DNA from: Gorsachius magnificus
Lineage: Eukaryota; Chordata; Aves; Pelecaniformes; Ardeidae
Assembly: GCA_034008185.1 (NCBI GenBank)
Contig: CM067083.1
Coordinates: forward strand, 124,824,337-124,888,336
Length of the DNA stretch: 64,000 bases
Direction of reading: 5' to 3'
Of the stretch, positions 23,701-31,346 are shown piece by piece. A program made the position numbers and the translations under genes. The notes under the pieces are model-generated. The model had not been told where the DNA came from. It searched no databases and saw only the letters and a program-made list of their open reading frames with translations. Each line of letters begins with the position of its first letter. The stretch's first letter is position 1.

Positions 23701-25392
23701 GCAGGGCTCGGCAGAGGAGGAGGCTGGTCCCTTCCTTGAGCTGGCCGCAGCACAGGGGCTGAGCCGGTGGCTTTTACCCCTCTTGCTGAGCAGTTGGGTG
23801 GCGTTTCGTGCTCCCTGGGGGGCGCAATGCCCTCAGAGCCACCAGCAACCCGAGGCAAAGGTGGGGAGAAAGGCGAAACAGGGCCCCCCACCGATCCTCC
23901 CCCAAAAACCCCACAGCCCACAGAGGATGTGGGCAGCGTGGTTCCCCTGCTCTGCCCCATCTGCGGTCCCTGTATCCCCCCAAACTCAGCTCGAGAGGGC
24001 GGCGAGTGCCCCTCCAGCATCCAGGAGCCCCGGCTGAGCCTGGATCTTGCTTTTGACAGGTAAATGACCCGGCGCTGAGACCCGCGGGCCTTTACTGCAA
24101 CCAGCTTTCCTCCACTGACCTTTTGAAAACAGAAGCAGATGGGGCGCAGGTCAGTAAGAAACTGCTAAGCACATCTCAGGTACCCCAAGGAGTTGGACGG
24201 GTTCCCCCCGTAAAGGCTGAACGTCCCTGGCCCTCCCGGCTCGGCACGTTTGGTTTCCGCCGGGGCTGGCGGGGTCAGGTTGAAGCGCTGGGTGACGGCC
24301 AGCCCTCGGGGACGTCGGTGTCGCTCACAAACCCTCTTTGCATCAAAGCTTACGCCGCTGCCGTGAGCCTTTTCAGCCTCCTTGCTGGCGTGGAAGAGCG
24401 GTGACGCCGCAGCTGAGCTGGAAAAATGAGTGTTGGTGCTAAACACCCCTCGCCCCGGCTTGCTGTCACCCCGGAGGGTTTCTTTCCTAGGCTCGGCCAT
24501 CACCGGAGCGGCCGATGGCTCCTTCGCCGCCACGGTGCAGCCAGGCCGCCACGTTAAAGCGCGGCGGAGCGAGGAAATGTGGATGGGGGAGGCTCCGGGG
24601 GCGGTGTCCGTCCCTGCAGGCAGCGCTGCCGGGCGCTGCCTGTCCCTCCGAGCAGCACCCAGCACCACCAACGCGTGCCCAGCCGCCGGGGACGATCCGG
24701 TTCATCCCCAGCTCTTCCAACACCCGCCGGCCTCCCGGCGTCGCCTCCCCCCTTCCCCTTGGTTTCGCAGAGCCCGTAGGGACGCGCCGGCAGTGCCGCC
24801 GAGACACGCCAGAGCTCTTAAGCTCGCTCAAAGAGCCGCGCTGGACCTTGCTCACCACCAACGCCGCCCCACGCCGTGGCTCCCCTTCATCCAGGGGATG
24901 CCAGGCTGGGTTTTTTTTGGGTGGTTTTTTTTTTTTTTTTTTGTGGTTTTGGTTTTTTTTTTTTCCCCCCCAAAAATCTTGGGTGTTTTTCCCCCCCCCC
25001 CCCCCCCCTTTTTCTTGGATGAGCAACGTTACGAACCTCGCAGAGCCGAATGAGTTGCAGCGGTTTTCTTTTTATAGGACAAGAAGACAGAAGAGTTCTT
25101 CTCTGGGGTGGCTCCAGACTAGAGGAAGTCTCTAGTGAGTTTCCACTTCACGTAGTACCCAGCTCCGCCGCCGCCGGCCCCTGCCCCGGCCCCGCTAAAT
25201 CCCCTCTTCTCTTTTGTGTCCCAGCAGGTACAACAGGTTCAGGTCTTTGCCGACGTACAGTGTACAGTGAATCTGGTAGGAGATCCCTACCTCAACCCGC
25301 CGGCTCCTTTGGGCACCCCGAAAAACGCCGCCGGGCCGCCGCCGCCGCCGGGCCAGCAGAAGAGCCTTCTTCAGCAGCTACTGACTGAATAA
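2709..25392 (+). CDS. NCOA1: Nuclear receptor coactivator 1 (SRC-1), 3' half, ten coding exons
   Basis: NCOA1 is a nuclear p160 coactivator that binds liganded nuclear receptors and recruits CBP/p300. Coding exons seen: 2709-2892, 10521-10647, 15070-15238, 18207-18521, 18712-18813, 19907-20306, 21142-21316, 22650-22833, 24060-24149 and 25225-25392 (stop TAA 25390-25392). All have AG/GT borders and their phases join without a break (1914 nt, 637 residues plus stop). This is the C-terminal part of a protein of about 1440 residues in mammals; the bHLH-PAS and central LXXLL exons lie upstream of the window. Visible motifs are LDQLL in the first exon, LDELLCPP and the [14 protein letters not shown] helix of the CBP-interaction domain in the third, a glutamine-rich activation region, and the C-terminal LLQQLLTE box that marks SRC-1a and separates it from NCOA2 and NCOA3. 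The exons are intact. Confidence 0.96.
3553..3702. repeat. 15-bp minisatellite (gatggacgtccccgt), about 10 copies
   Basis: Units vary between gatggacgtccccgt, gatggatgtccccgt and gatggacatccccgt; two units lack a base. Because the unit is a multiple of three and has no stop, open frames on both strands here are a by-product of the repeat. Confidence 0.9.
4490..4755 (+). mobile_element. CR1 LINE, 3' end fragment
   Basis: It runs from the gcgccagggcaggtttaggtt segment through ggaatgggctgcccagg to terminal gattctatgattctatga. It is non-coding and 5'-truncated. Confidence 0.9.
6375..7234 (+). mobile_element. CR1 LINE, truncated and internally deleted
   Basis: The fragment opens with a decayed reverse-transcriptase piece (gctaaggctttccagagagtcccac, matching the AFDTVPH codons of CR1), jumps to atgaagttcaacaagggccaag, then continues through the usual 3' region to ctgtgattctgtga. 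Long open frames on both strands here, including one of 382 codons on the minus strand, are shadows of this element. Confidence 0.88.
8320..8750 (+). mobile_element. CR1 LINE, 3' fragment, near-copy of 6823-7234
   Basis: It begins near gagcatctcccctaggagg and ends gattctgtgattctgtgac. It matches the 3' half of the element at 6375-7234 almost base for base, so both belong to one subfamily. Confidence 0.9.
9766..10408 (+). mobile_element. CR1 LINE, 3' fragment (second subfamily)
   Basis: It starts with gagagcagccctgccgagaggg and ends ccattctaggattctatg, about 110 bp before the NCOA1 exon at 10521. The same subfamily is found at 28799-29968 and 36079-36572. Confidence 0.88.
12905..12969. repeat. 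20-bp direct repeat, three copies
   Basis: Three successive units of (c)aagacctgcagatgtgctc with two mismatches. It is a short minisatellite inside an NCOA1 intron. Confidence 0.85.
13923..13985 (-). mobile_element. CR1-like LINE tail, minus strand
   Basis: The segment gaatcgtagaattgtctaggttggaaaagacctttaaggtcatcaagcccag is the reverse complement of a CR1 3' terminus. The remainder up to about 14110 may be an older part of the same copy. Confidence 0.7.
15070..15238 (+). CDS. NCOA1: NCOA1 exon coding the CBP/p300-interaction domain (AD1)
   Basis: This 169-nt exon starts with the last base of an Asp codon and ends in phase 0. It encodes two amphipathic segments, around LDELLCPP and LLEQLVSFL, followed by [16 protein letters not shown]. 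In the p160 family this segment folds with the NCBD of CBP/p300 and is the activation domain 1. It is the most conserved part of the gene in the window. No substitution is seen that would break the helices. Confidence 0.93.
15239..18206. other. NCOA1 intron with homopolymer runs
   Basis: It holds a poly-T run at 16341-16366 and an uninterrupted poly-G run at about 17283-17307. No exon or transposon is recognised. Confidence 0.7.
17283..17307. repeat. Poly-G run of about 25 bases
   Basis: Uninterrupted G on the plus (transcribed-sense) strand between ggatttg and aaggag. Such a run can form a G-quadruplex and is also prone to length error in sequencing. Confidence 0.9.
18814..22649. other. NCOA1 introns between Q-rich exons
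   Basis: Introns 18814-19906, 20307-21141 and 21317-22649. The last holds a minus-strand CR1 at 22234-22425. Nothing else is recognised apart from poly-A (20513-20531) and G-rich runs. Confidence 0.7.
22234..22425 (-). mobile_element. CR1 LINE, 3' fragment, minus strand
   Basis: The reverse complement reads through ggaaggggctgcccaggaaagggg to a decayed end (gatcctattct). It ends about 225 bp before the exon at 22650. Confidence 0.85.
22853..23222 (-). mobile_element. CR1 LINE, 3' fragment, antisense, next to an NCOA1 exon
   Basis: Three catagaat octamers mark its 3' terminus, 19 bases after the donor of exon 22650-22833. It continues through ttgggttggaagggacccctagagg and ends near the aggtattgaaaggccgtaatcagg segment. 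It lies antisense to NCOA1. Confidence 0.92.
23223..25077. other. NCOA1 introns flanking the 24060-24149 exon
   Basis: No transposon is recognised in 23223-24059 or 24150-25077. A poly-T, poly-C mixture at 24910-25013 precedes the SRC-1E cassette exon and may act as an extended polypyrimidine tract. Confidence 0.65.
25078..25134 (+). CDS. NCOA1: NCOA1 alternative cassette exon (SRC-1E C-terminus)
   Basis: A 57-nt exon lies between the exon ending at 24149 and the SRC-1a terminal exon. It has an acceptor (tttatag) and a donor (gtgagt at 25135). In phase 0 it reads [14 protein letters not shown] and stops at TAG 25120-25122. Human SRC-1E ends in a 14-residue tail that begins with the same DKKTEEFFS, so this is its orthologue. 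Inclusion removes the C-terminal 56 residues, including LLQQLLTE, and so changes which receptors the coactivator favours. Whether it is used in this species cannot be read from DNA; the match in position, length and sequence is strong evidence that it is real. Confidence 0.9.
25225..25392 (+). CDS. NCOA1: NCOA1 terminal coding exon, SRC-1a form, with tandem NAGNAG acceptor
   Basis: The exon encodes 55 residues ending in LLQQLLTE, the receptor-binding LXXLL motif unique to SRC-1a. The acceptor reads ccagCAG, so splicing can start at 25225 or 25228 and add or drop one Gln; the 25225 choice reproduces the human protein. The tail before the motif holds a run of five Pro codons (CCG repeats) in a region where the human protein has mixed Pro, Gly, Gln and Thr. 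Confidence 0.92.
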   Translation, partial: QVQQVQVFADVQCTVNLVGDPYLNPPAPLGTPKNAAGPPPPPGQQKSLLQQLLTE

Positions 25393-26460
25393 TCGCTTTT
25401 CGAGGAATGTGAAATTTAAATAAGAAGACGTACAGAGATATATAAATATATATATTATATATTTTTCTGAGATTTTTGATATCTCAACCCGCAGCCATTC
25501 TTCAGCTCGTAGTGTTGGAGCAAAAAGGGGTTTTCTTTTTTTTTGTTGTTGTTGTTTTGTTGGGGGGGGGAGTGGGTGAGTTGGGGTTTTTTTTCACCAC
25601 ACTTTTCCCCCCCCCCCCTTTTTTTCCCCCTCTTTTTTCCTCCCCCCCTTTTTTGTTTTCCCCTCTTTCCCCCTTTTTCTCCCTTTCCCCCTTTTTTTTA
25701 TTCCCCTCCCCCCCCTTTTTTTTGGTTTCTTTCCTTTTTTTTTTTAAAGAAGCGTTGGATGTCGGCAAAGCAACGAGGCGGGACAGTCGGTTTCTCAAGC
25801 CAAAATTACAGATGATTCTTATTTTTGTAATCATTTTGCTGGCTTCTTAATCCGGAGGAAGGTTTCTCGGGGAGGCGGGGAGGGGGAGAAGGCAGCTGGA
25901 GGACTGCGGCGGCGGCAGGAGGAGGAGGAAGAGGAGGAGGAGGAGGAGGAGGAGGAAGAGCAATCTCAGTTTCAGCTGGATCTGTCACTGATCACGTCTC
26001 GGCGCGGGGCACGGAAGGGGATCGGCGCTGGACTTCTGCGGGGAAAAAGCCGTTTTTTTATTCACGCTTAAAACAAAAGCCCTTCTCTCCCCTCCGCCCC
26101 CGCCCGCTTGTGCGTACAATCAGCTTTTTCTAGCAATCGTGAGTTTGTCGGTTTTAAAGAAAAAAAAAAAAAAAAACCACAAAAAAAACCAGAGTATTTT
26201 GACCCACCATTTTTTCCATGTTTTATGCTGGTTTCAGGCCTCCGCGTGAAACGGGGAAGGGGGGGGGGGCTACAATGTGTATATTACAACAGGAGGAGAG
26301 AAAAAAAAAAGAAAAAAAGGCAAAAAAAAAGGAAAAAAAGACAAAAAAAGAAACTTTGGGGAAAAAACTGCAATAATTTTTAGGGGGAAGGATGGGGGGA
26401 GGGGTCTGTCAATTGTAGATAAAATTTTCTGATTAAATATTAAATAAAATTAAGCAGTCG
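25393..26460 (+). other. NCOA1: NCOA1 3' UTR (probable extent)
   Basis: AT-rich and homopolymer-rich sequence follows the stop codon. A C/T-only tract runs through most of 25590-25745, a GGA-repeat tract lies at 25905-25960, and A-rich runs lie at 26157-26190 and 26300-26360. An AATAAA at 26443-26448, preceded by ATTAAA at 26432, is the first good polyadenylation signal pair. The true end may lie further down, so the boundary is inferred. Confidence 0.6.
26443..26448 (+). terminator. Polyadenylation signal AATAAA, NCOA1
   Basis: Canonical hexamer about 1050 nt after the NCOA1 stop, with an ATTAAA variant just upstream and a GT-rich stretch (26470-26490) downstream. No transcript evidence is available. 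Confidence 0.5.
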
Positions 26461-28373
26461 GTTCTTTCTGCTTTGATTGTGTTTAACAGCTGAGGTAGCT
26501 TAAACTATTTAAAATAATAATAATAAAAGAATAATAATAATTGAATTCTCTGTTGGGAGATAGCTTATTTTTTTTTCCCCTCAAGCCTGTCACTGTAAAT
26601 AGCTCTGAGCTCTGTATAAATTTGGGTTCTTCTCTTTTAGTTGGGGATCGCTTTTAATATTCACCGCTGACTTTTAGGGGGGGAGGGCAGTTACAGGGTT
26701 GGGGTTTTTTTTTTTCCCTCTCTAAAAAATTCACGCTGGTGTGTGGAAAAACATGTAGCTTTGTCGAGTGACTTTTGCAAGAGTTAAAAGATGACAAAAA
26801 AAAACCCCACAAAAACCAAACAAACCATCAAAAAAAATAGAGAATGGGAGTTGCCAGCTTACCTTTTGTTGTTTCTGTGATGCCGGAGCGGTGCCGGAGG
26901 CGTGGGCAGCCGGGGAGTCGCACTGTCCTCTCACCAGGAACCCCCTCTTTCACCTCTGGGGAGCTGGAAATTGGCCACCATGGCGTGTTTGGTGGCAAAC
27001 CCCAGCGTTTTAAATCCCAAAGCGCTGCAGAGAAAATACATGGATACGTAGAGCCTGTGCCTGTGGTTATTAGTCACCGAATTTACCGCCGGAGCCCGGC
27101 GCAGACGGTGGCCACCGGGAAGAGGGGAGCGGACCCCGCGCCGCAGCGCTGCTCCCCGTGGGGTTTTTATTAAAGTCTGGTGGGCTGCAAAAGCGGCTCA
27201 GGGGCAGGTTTAAGCCCTCAGCCTACGGCACAGCCCGGGACAGATCCTGCCCTCCCCGGCTGCAGTAGCCCCCCGGCAGCAGGGGCTACGCGGGGTTTTG
27301 TGGGCGAGCGCTCCCCAGCACCGCAGCGGGGGTTTAACACCAAAGCCTTAAACCAGCACCGCAGCGGGGGTTTAACACCAAAGCCTTAAACCAGTGCCGC
27401 TTGGGTCCACTCTGGCAAGAGTGGTGAGAGGAGCAGCGCACAGCTCCCACCTCCAGCCCCAAATTCAAGGCCAGGGAGAGCTGCTCTGCGCTCCCCTCCA
27501 GCTCCGGAGAAGGGAAAACCAGCGGGGCAGGGAGTGACAGCGCCGTTCGCAGCACGACTTGGATGGGGAGAGGGGGGCAGACACACTTCTAGCCGACAAC
27601 ACACTTTTTTTTTAACTAAAAGTGGCTCATTTCAAACATTTTTATGGTAAACGAGGCCAAACGCAGCAGGACAAGGTCTGCAGCGGTCCCGGCTCGCCGG
27701 CCGATGCTGCCGTCTGCTGTCGGCGCGGCTCCTGGCTGGGCTTCATCGCACAGTTCGGCGCGAATAAAGTCACGGACCAGCCGGCCTCGCTGGTGCAGGA
27801 GGAAGAACTGATCCGGCGTGGCTCCGCAGCCGCGGAGCGAGGGGTGGAGGTGGGAGAAGCACTGGGAGTGTGGCCACACCAGCAGCAGAACCAGCGCCAA
27901 ATCCATGGGGAGGAGCGGAGCCGCCCGACGGCCGTGCCCGCAGCCAGGCCCCCCTCACGCAGCTCAGGCACGGGGAAAACGGCCGTCAGGATGGACAGAC
28001 AGACAGACAGGGAAGCCCAAAGGGCTGCCCAAGGGAAGAGTTGCCCCTAAAGAGCAGCAGAGACATTTTCAAGCATGGCAGAACCCACAAGTTTGCCTGC
28101 GCTGGGCAGTGGGATGACCCAGAAGCATGCCGACGGCACGCAGAGAACGGATTAATACCACGCGTAGCCCCTTTCTGCACAGAGTAACATTTAATCCTCC
28201 CCACCAAGGAGCCCTTCCACACCACGTCACCGCTATCAGCACGCAAGGAGCCGACTACCTGGCTGCTGAGCACCAGCACAGCGCTCCCGAGCCACAGCAG
28301 CTTTCCTCCCGGCGCCTGCCCGGTGCGAGCTCGGCTCTGGCACAGGAGGGGAGCTGCCCGTGCCCCGTCGGGC
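26461..28373. other. Convergent 3' flank between NCOA1 and PTRHD1
   Basis: There is no supported coding gene. A 38-bp direct duplication lies at 27320-27395. Possible minus-strand polyadenylation signals for PTRHD1 are ATTAAA (complement at about 28185-28190) and AATAAA (complement of tttatt at about 27164-27169). The open frames at 27620-28050 lack any protein I recognise. Confidence 0.55.
27320..27395. repeat. 38-bp tandem duplication
   Basis: Two adjacent copies of gcagcgggggtttaacacc followed by aaagccttaaaccagcacc (second copy ends accagtgcc), nearly identical. This points to a recent slippage or duplication event. Confidence 0.85.
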
Positions 28374-30584
28374 TCACTTCAACAATTTAAATTTCTTCAG
28401 GTGCTGGTGCACTTGGTCCTTCGGGTAAGGCCTGAGTGCCAGGCAGGTGGCCACGTTCTCAGGCTGCTCAGTCCACACTTCGTGGTCGACGCCGTGCTGC
28501 TTCAGGGTCTCTGCTAGCGTCGTCAGGGCGGCTTCATCCGGAGCCTGGGGAGAGACAGAGCCTGCTGTGAGGGCTGGGGGGCGAGGCGGCGCTGGGCTGC
28601 CCGGCCGGGGTGGTGGGGAAGAGGCAAAGTGAGAGCTCATGCCGAGGACGGTGGCCAGGACAGGGAGGTGGCCAGCTGCGGGCACATGGGTGCGAGGTTG
28701 GGCGATCCCCATTGCTTCATGTCTTACCCAAAAGGCATTTTGGTCTTGCAGGAGCTGGGGGCTGTGAGCCCACACAGGTTGTAAACCTCCAGAAATGCAG
28801 GGTTTAATGGACGTCATCTATCTGGACTTCTGCAAAGCCTTTGACACGGTCCCCCACAACATCCTTCTCCCTAAATTGGAGAGCTATGGATTTGATGGGT
28901 GGACTGTTCGGTGGATAAGGAACTGGCTGGATGGCCGCATCCAGAGGGTAGTGGTCAATGGCTCGATGTCCAGATGGAGACCGGTGACGAGTGGTGTCCC
29001 TCAGGGGTCCGTACTGGGACCGGTGCTGTTTAACGTTTTCATCAATAACTTAGACAGCGAGATCGAGTGCACCCTCAGCAAGTTTGCGGATGACACCAAA
29101 CTGAGTGGTGCAGTTGACACACCAGGACGGGATGTCATCCAGAGAGACCTGGACAGGCTGGAGAGGTGGGCCTGTGTGAACCTCATGAGGTTCAACAAGG
29201 CCAAGTGCAAGGTCCTGCACCTGGGTCGGGGTAACCCCCAGTATCAGTACAGGCTGGGGGAAGAGAGGATGGAGAGCAGCCCTGCCGAGAGGGACTTGGG
29301 GGCGCTGGTGGATGAAAAGCTGGCCATGAGCCGGCAATGTGCGCTGGCAGCCCAGAAGGCCAACCCTACCCTGGGCTGCATCAGGAGAAGCGTGGCCAGC
29401 ATTGAGGGAGGGGATTGTGCCCCTCTGCTCTGCTCTGGGGAGACCTCCCCTGGAGCCCTGCGTCCAGCTCGGGAGCCCTCAGCACAAGGAGGACATGGAC
29501 TGTTGGAGCGGGGCCAGGGGAGGGCTACTAAAATGCTCCGAGGGCTGGAGCCCCTCTGCTCTGAGGCCAGGCTGGGAGAGTTGGGGGTGTTCAGCCTGGA
29601 GCAGAGGAGGCTGCGGGCAGAGCTGAGTGCGGCCGCTCAGGGCTTCAAGGGGGCCCGGAGGAAAGGGGGGGACAAGCTTTTTAGTAGGGCCAGCTGGGAC
29701 AGGACAAGGGGGGATGGCTTTAAACTAAAGCAGGGGAGGTTTAGACTGGATCTAAGGAAGAAATTCTTTACAATGAGGGGGGAGAAACCCTGGCAGGGGG
29801 GGTTGCCCCGAGAGGGGGTGGAGGCCCCATCCCTGGGAACATTCCAGGCCAGGTTGGCCGGGGCTGTGAGCAACCTGATGTGGTTCAAGGTGTCCCTGCT
29901 CCTGCAGGGGGGTTGGGCTGGGTGGGCTCTGGGGGTCCCTTCCCACCCAAACCATTCTAGGATTAATCCCTGGAAAGCCCGCCCGGCTCAGGATGCCGAG
30001 GCAAACAGACCCCACCTGCACAGGGGGGCTGCCCGATCACCGCCCTGAACCCCCCCTCACGCTGCGGCCCTGGGGGGGTGCGGGGCCTCGCTGGGAGTAA
30101 CGGCTCCGCCGGGACGCGAGGCCTCGCAGCCGCTTCACTCCCCGGTGAGACGGGCGGGAGGGGCGCCCGGGAGCGGGAGGGCGGGCCCAGGGGACTGCGA
30201 CTCACGGCCGGCCCCTCCCCGCCAGGCCCGGCTGGGGCCCGGGTGCGCCCCCCGAGCCACCACCCGCCCCTCACCGCCCGGCCAGATACACACCCCCCCC
30301 AACATGGCCGCCGCCCCCCCGCGCGGCGCTCCCGGCGCGCCCCGCGGCTCCCGGCCTGCCCCGCGCACCTCCAGCACCACGGTGCGCATGGCGCCGCCCA
30401 ACTCCAGGTAGGCGAGGGTGTCGGGGTGGCGGCGGTGCGCATGCGCGGCGGCCAGGGCGGCGTGGCAGCCCTGAGCCACCACCGCGCCCAGCGGCCAGCA
30501 CCGCGGCGGCCGGGACAGGTCCCCCCGCAGCACCACGTACTGCACCAGCGCCGCCGCCGCCGCAGCCGTCCCGGGCGCCGCCAT
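28374..30584 (-). CDS. PTRHD1: Peptidyl-tRNA hydrolase domain-containing protein 1
   Basis: Two coding exons on the minus strand: 30369-30584 (72 codons) and 28374-28544 (56 codons plus TGA at 28374-28376), giving 128 residues against 140 in human. The protein belongs to the PTH2-like fold (peptidyl-tRNA hydrolase II family). Family landmarks are [11 protein letters not shown] near the N-terminus, the helix [10 protein letters not shown], and [18 protein letters not shown] near the C-terminus. I chose the ATG at 30584 (MAAPG) because its cagcATGg context is good and it fits the mammalian MAAS start; an in-frame ATG seven codons upstream at 30605 would add MRCPYGS. It shares a promoter region head to head with CENPO. 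Its single coding intron holds a CR1 in the opposite orientation. Confidence 0.93.
28545..30368. other. PTRHD1 intron
   Basis: Holds the 1.2 kb CR1 at 28799-29968, which fills about two thirds of the intron. The remainder shows no other element. Confidence 0.85.
28799..29968 (+). mobile_element. CR1 LINE, 1.2 kb copy with reverse-transcriptase remnant
   Basis: The open frame from 28795 encodes reverse-transcriptase motifs: [28 protein letters not shown] and the catalytic FADDTK. It then runs to CR1 C-terminal sequence. It is 5'-truncated, so the endonuclease part is missing. Around 29430-29500 the frame departs from the family sequence and then returns, which suggests paired small indels. 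It ends accattctaggatta. It is the longest CR1 in the window and lies antisense to PTRHD1. Confidence 0.93.
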
Positions 30585-30599
30585 GCTGCCGTACGGGCA

Positions 30600-30770
30600 C
30601 CGCACAGCTTGCTGGGAGGCGCGCCTGCGCGTGGCGCATCCCGGGATGAGAGCGCTGCCGCCATCTTGTTGTACGGCCTAACGGTGGGTAGGAGGGAAAT
30701 GGCGTCAGGGGCGGTGACGTCCTTCCGGCCGCGCTGAGGCGCGCAGTTTGAGCGCCGGTTGCTCTGGTGA
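30600..30770. promoter_or_regulatory. Bidirectional CpG promoter, PTRHD1/CENPO
   Basis: The PTRHD1 start codon (minus) and a likely CENPO 5' untranslated exon (plus, donor gtgagt at 30767) are under 200 bp apart in CpG-rich sequence with no TATA box. Motifs read by eye: GCCGCCATCTTG (YY1) at 30657-30668, a CRE-like tgacgtcc at about 30715, and an ETS-like ccttccgg at about 30721. An exact NRF1 palindrome TGCGCATGCGC lies at 30436-30446 within PTRHD1 exon 1. These are typical of housekeeping divergent promoters. Transcription starts are inferred. Confidence 0.7.
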
Positions 30771-31114
30771 GTGAGGGCGCTCTGGGGGGACCGGCCCGGC
30801 CGCCCGCGCCCCCAGCCCCTCGGCACCCAGCTCCCTCCTTGTCCCTGTCCCGCCCCGGGGGTCCCGGCCCACCCCCTCCCCGCGGTTGTGGCGGCTCCCT
30901 GGGCTCGTCCCGCTGGCGGGGGGCGGTGAATCCTGCCCGTTCCTGCACTCCGGGCGGGGGCGGAGGGTCCTTGTGGGGCTGGTGAGAAACGGTGGCTCAC
31001 CCAAAATGGGGGGTTATAACGCGGCATTCCAGCCATCGGCCCAGGGGGTTGTTCCTGCCTGGCGCCGGCCCGGGTGTTAGACCTGCCCTCGGCGCTTCTT
31101 CTTGCAGCAGCAGG

Positions 31115-31258
31115 AGGAAGAGGAAGGTGTCCCGTCCCCCCCGAGGAAGAGGAAGGTGTCCTGTCCCGTCCCGTCCCGTCCCCCCCCCCCCCCCGAGGAA
31201 GAGGAAGGTGTGTGTCCCCCGCCCCCCGAGGAAGAGGAAGGTCCCCCGAGGAAGAGCT
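31115..31258. repeat. GGAAGAGGAAGGTGTCC minisatellite in CENPO 5' region
   Basis: About four copies of gaggaagaggaaggtgtcc, separated by C-rich spacers including a run of about 12 C. It lies just upstream of the CENPO start codon and could be 5' UTR or intron; a possible acceptor (cttcttcttgcag) precedes it at 31107. Confidence 0.8.
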
Positions 31259-31346
31259 CTCGCTGACCCCACGCGTTGCTCCTTCCCAAGGGACAGAGCC
31301 TGGCTGACGCCTGCCTTCTCGTGTGCCGGAGAGCTAGCGAGGGAAG

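Noticed and set aside
25476..25850. Phe/Pro-rich hydrophobic frame resembling a membrane protein
   Set aside because: It is a translation of the C/T homopolymer tract in the NCOA1 3' UTR.
29963..31036. 357-codon minus-strand frame over the PTRHD1 start
   Set aside because: It is the wrong frame across PTRHD1 exon 1 plus CpG-rich flank; only the PTRHD1 frame matches a known family. The upstream ATG in it is mentioned as a possible uORF.
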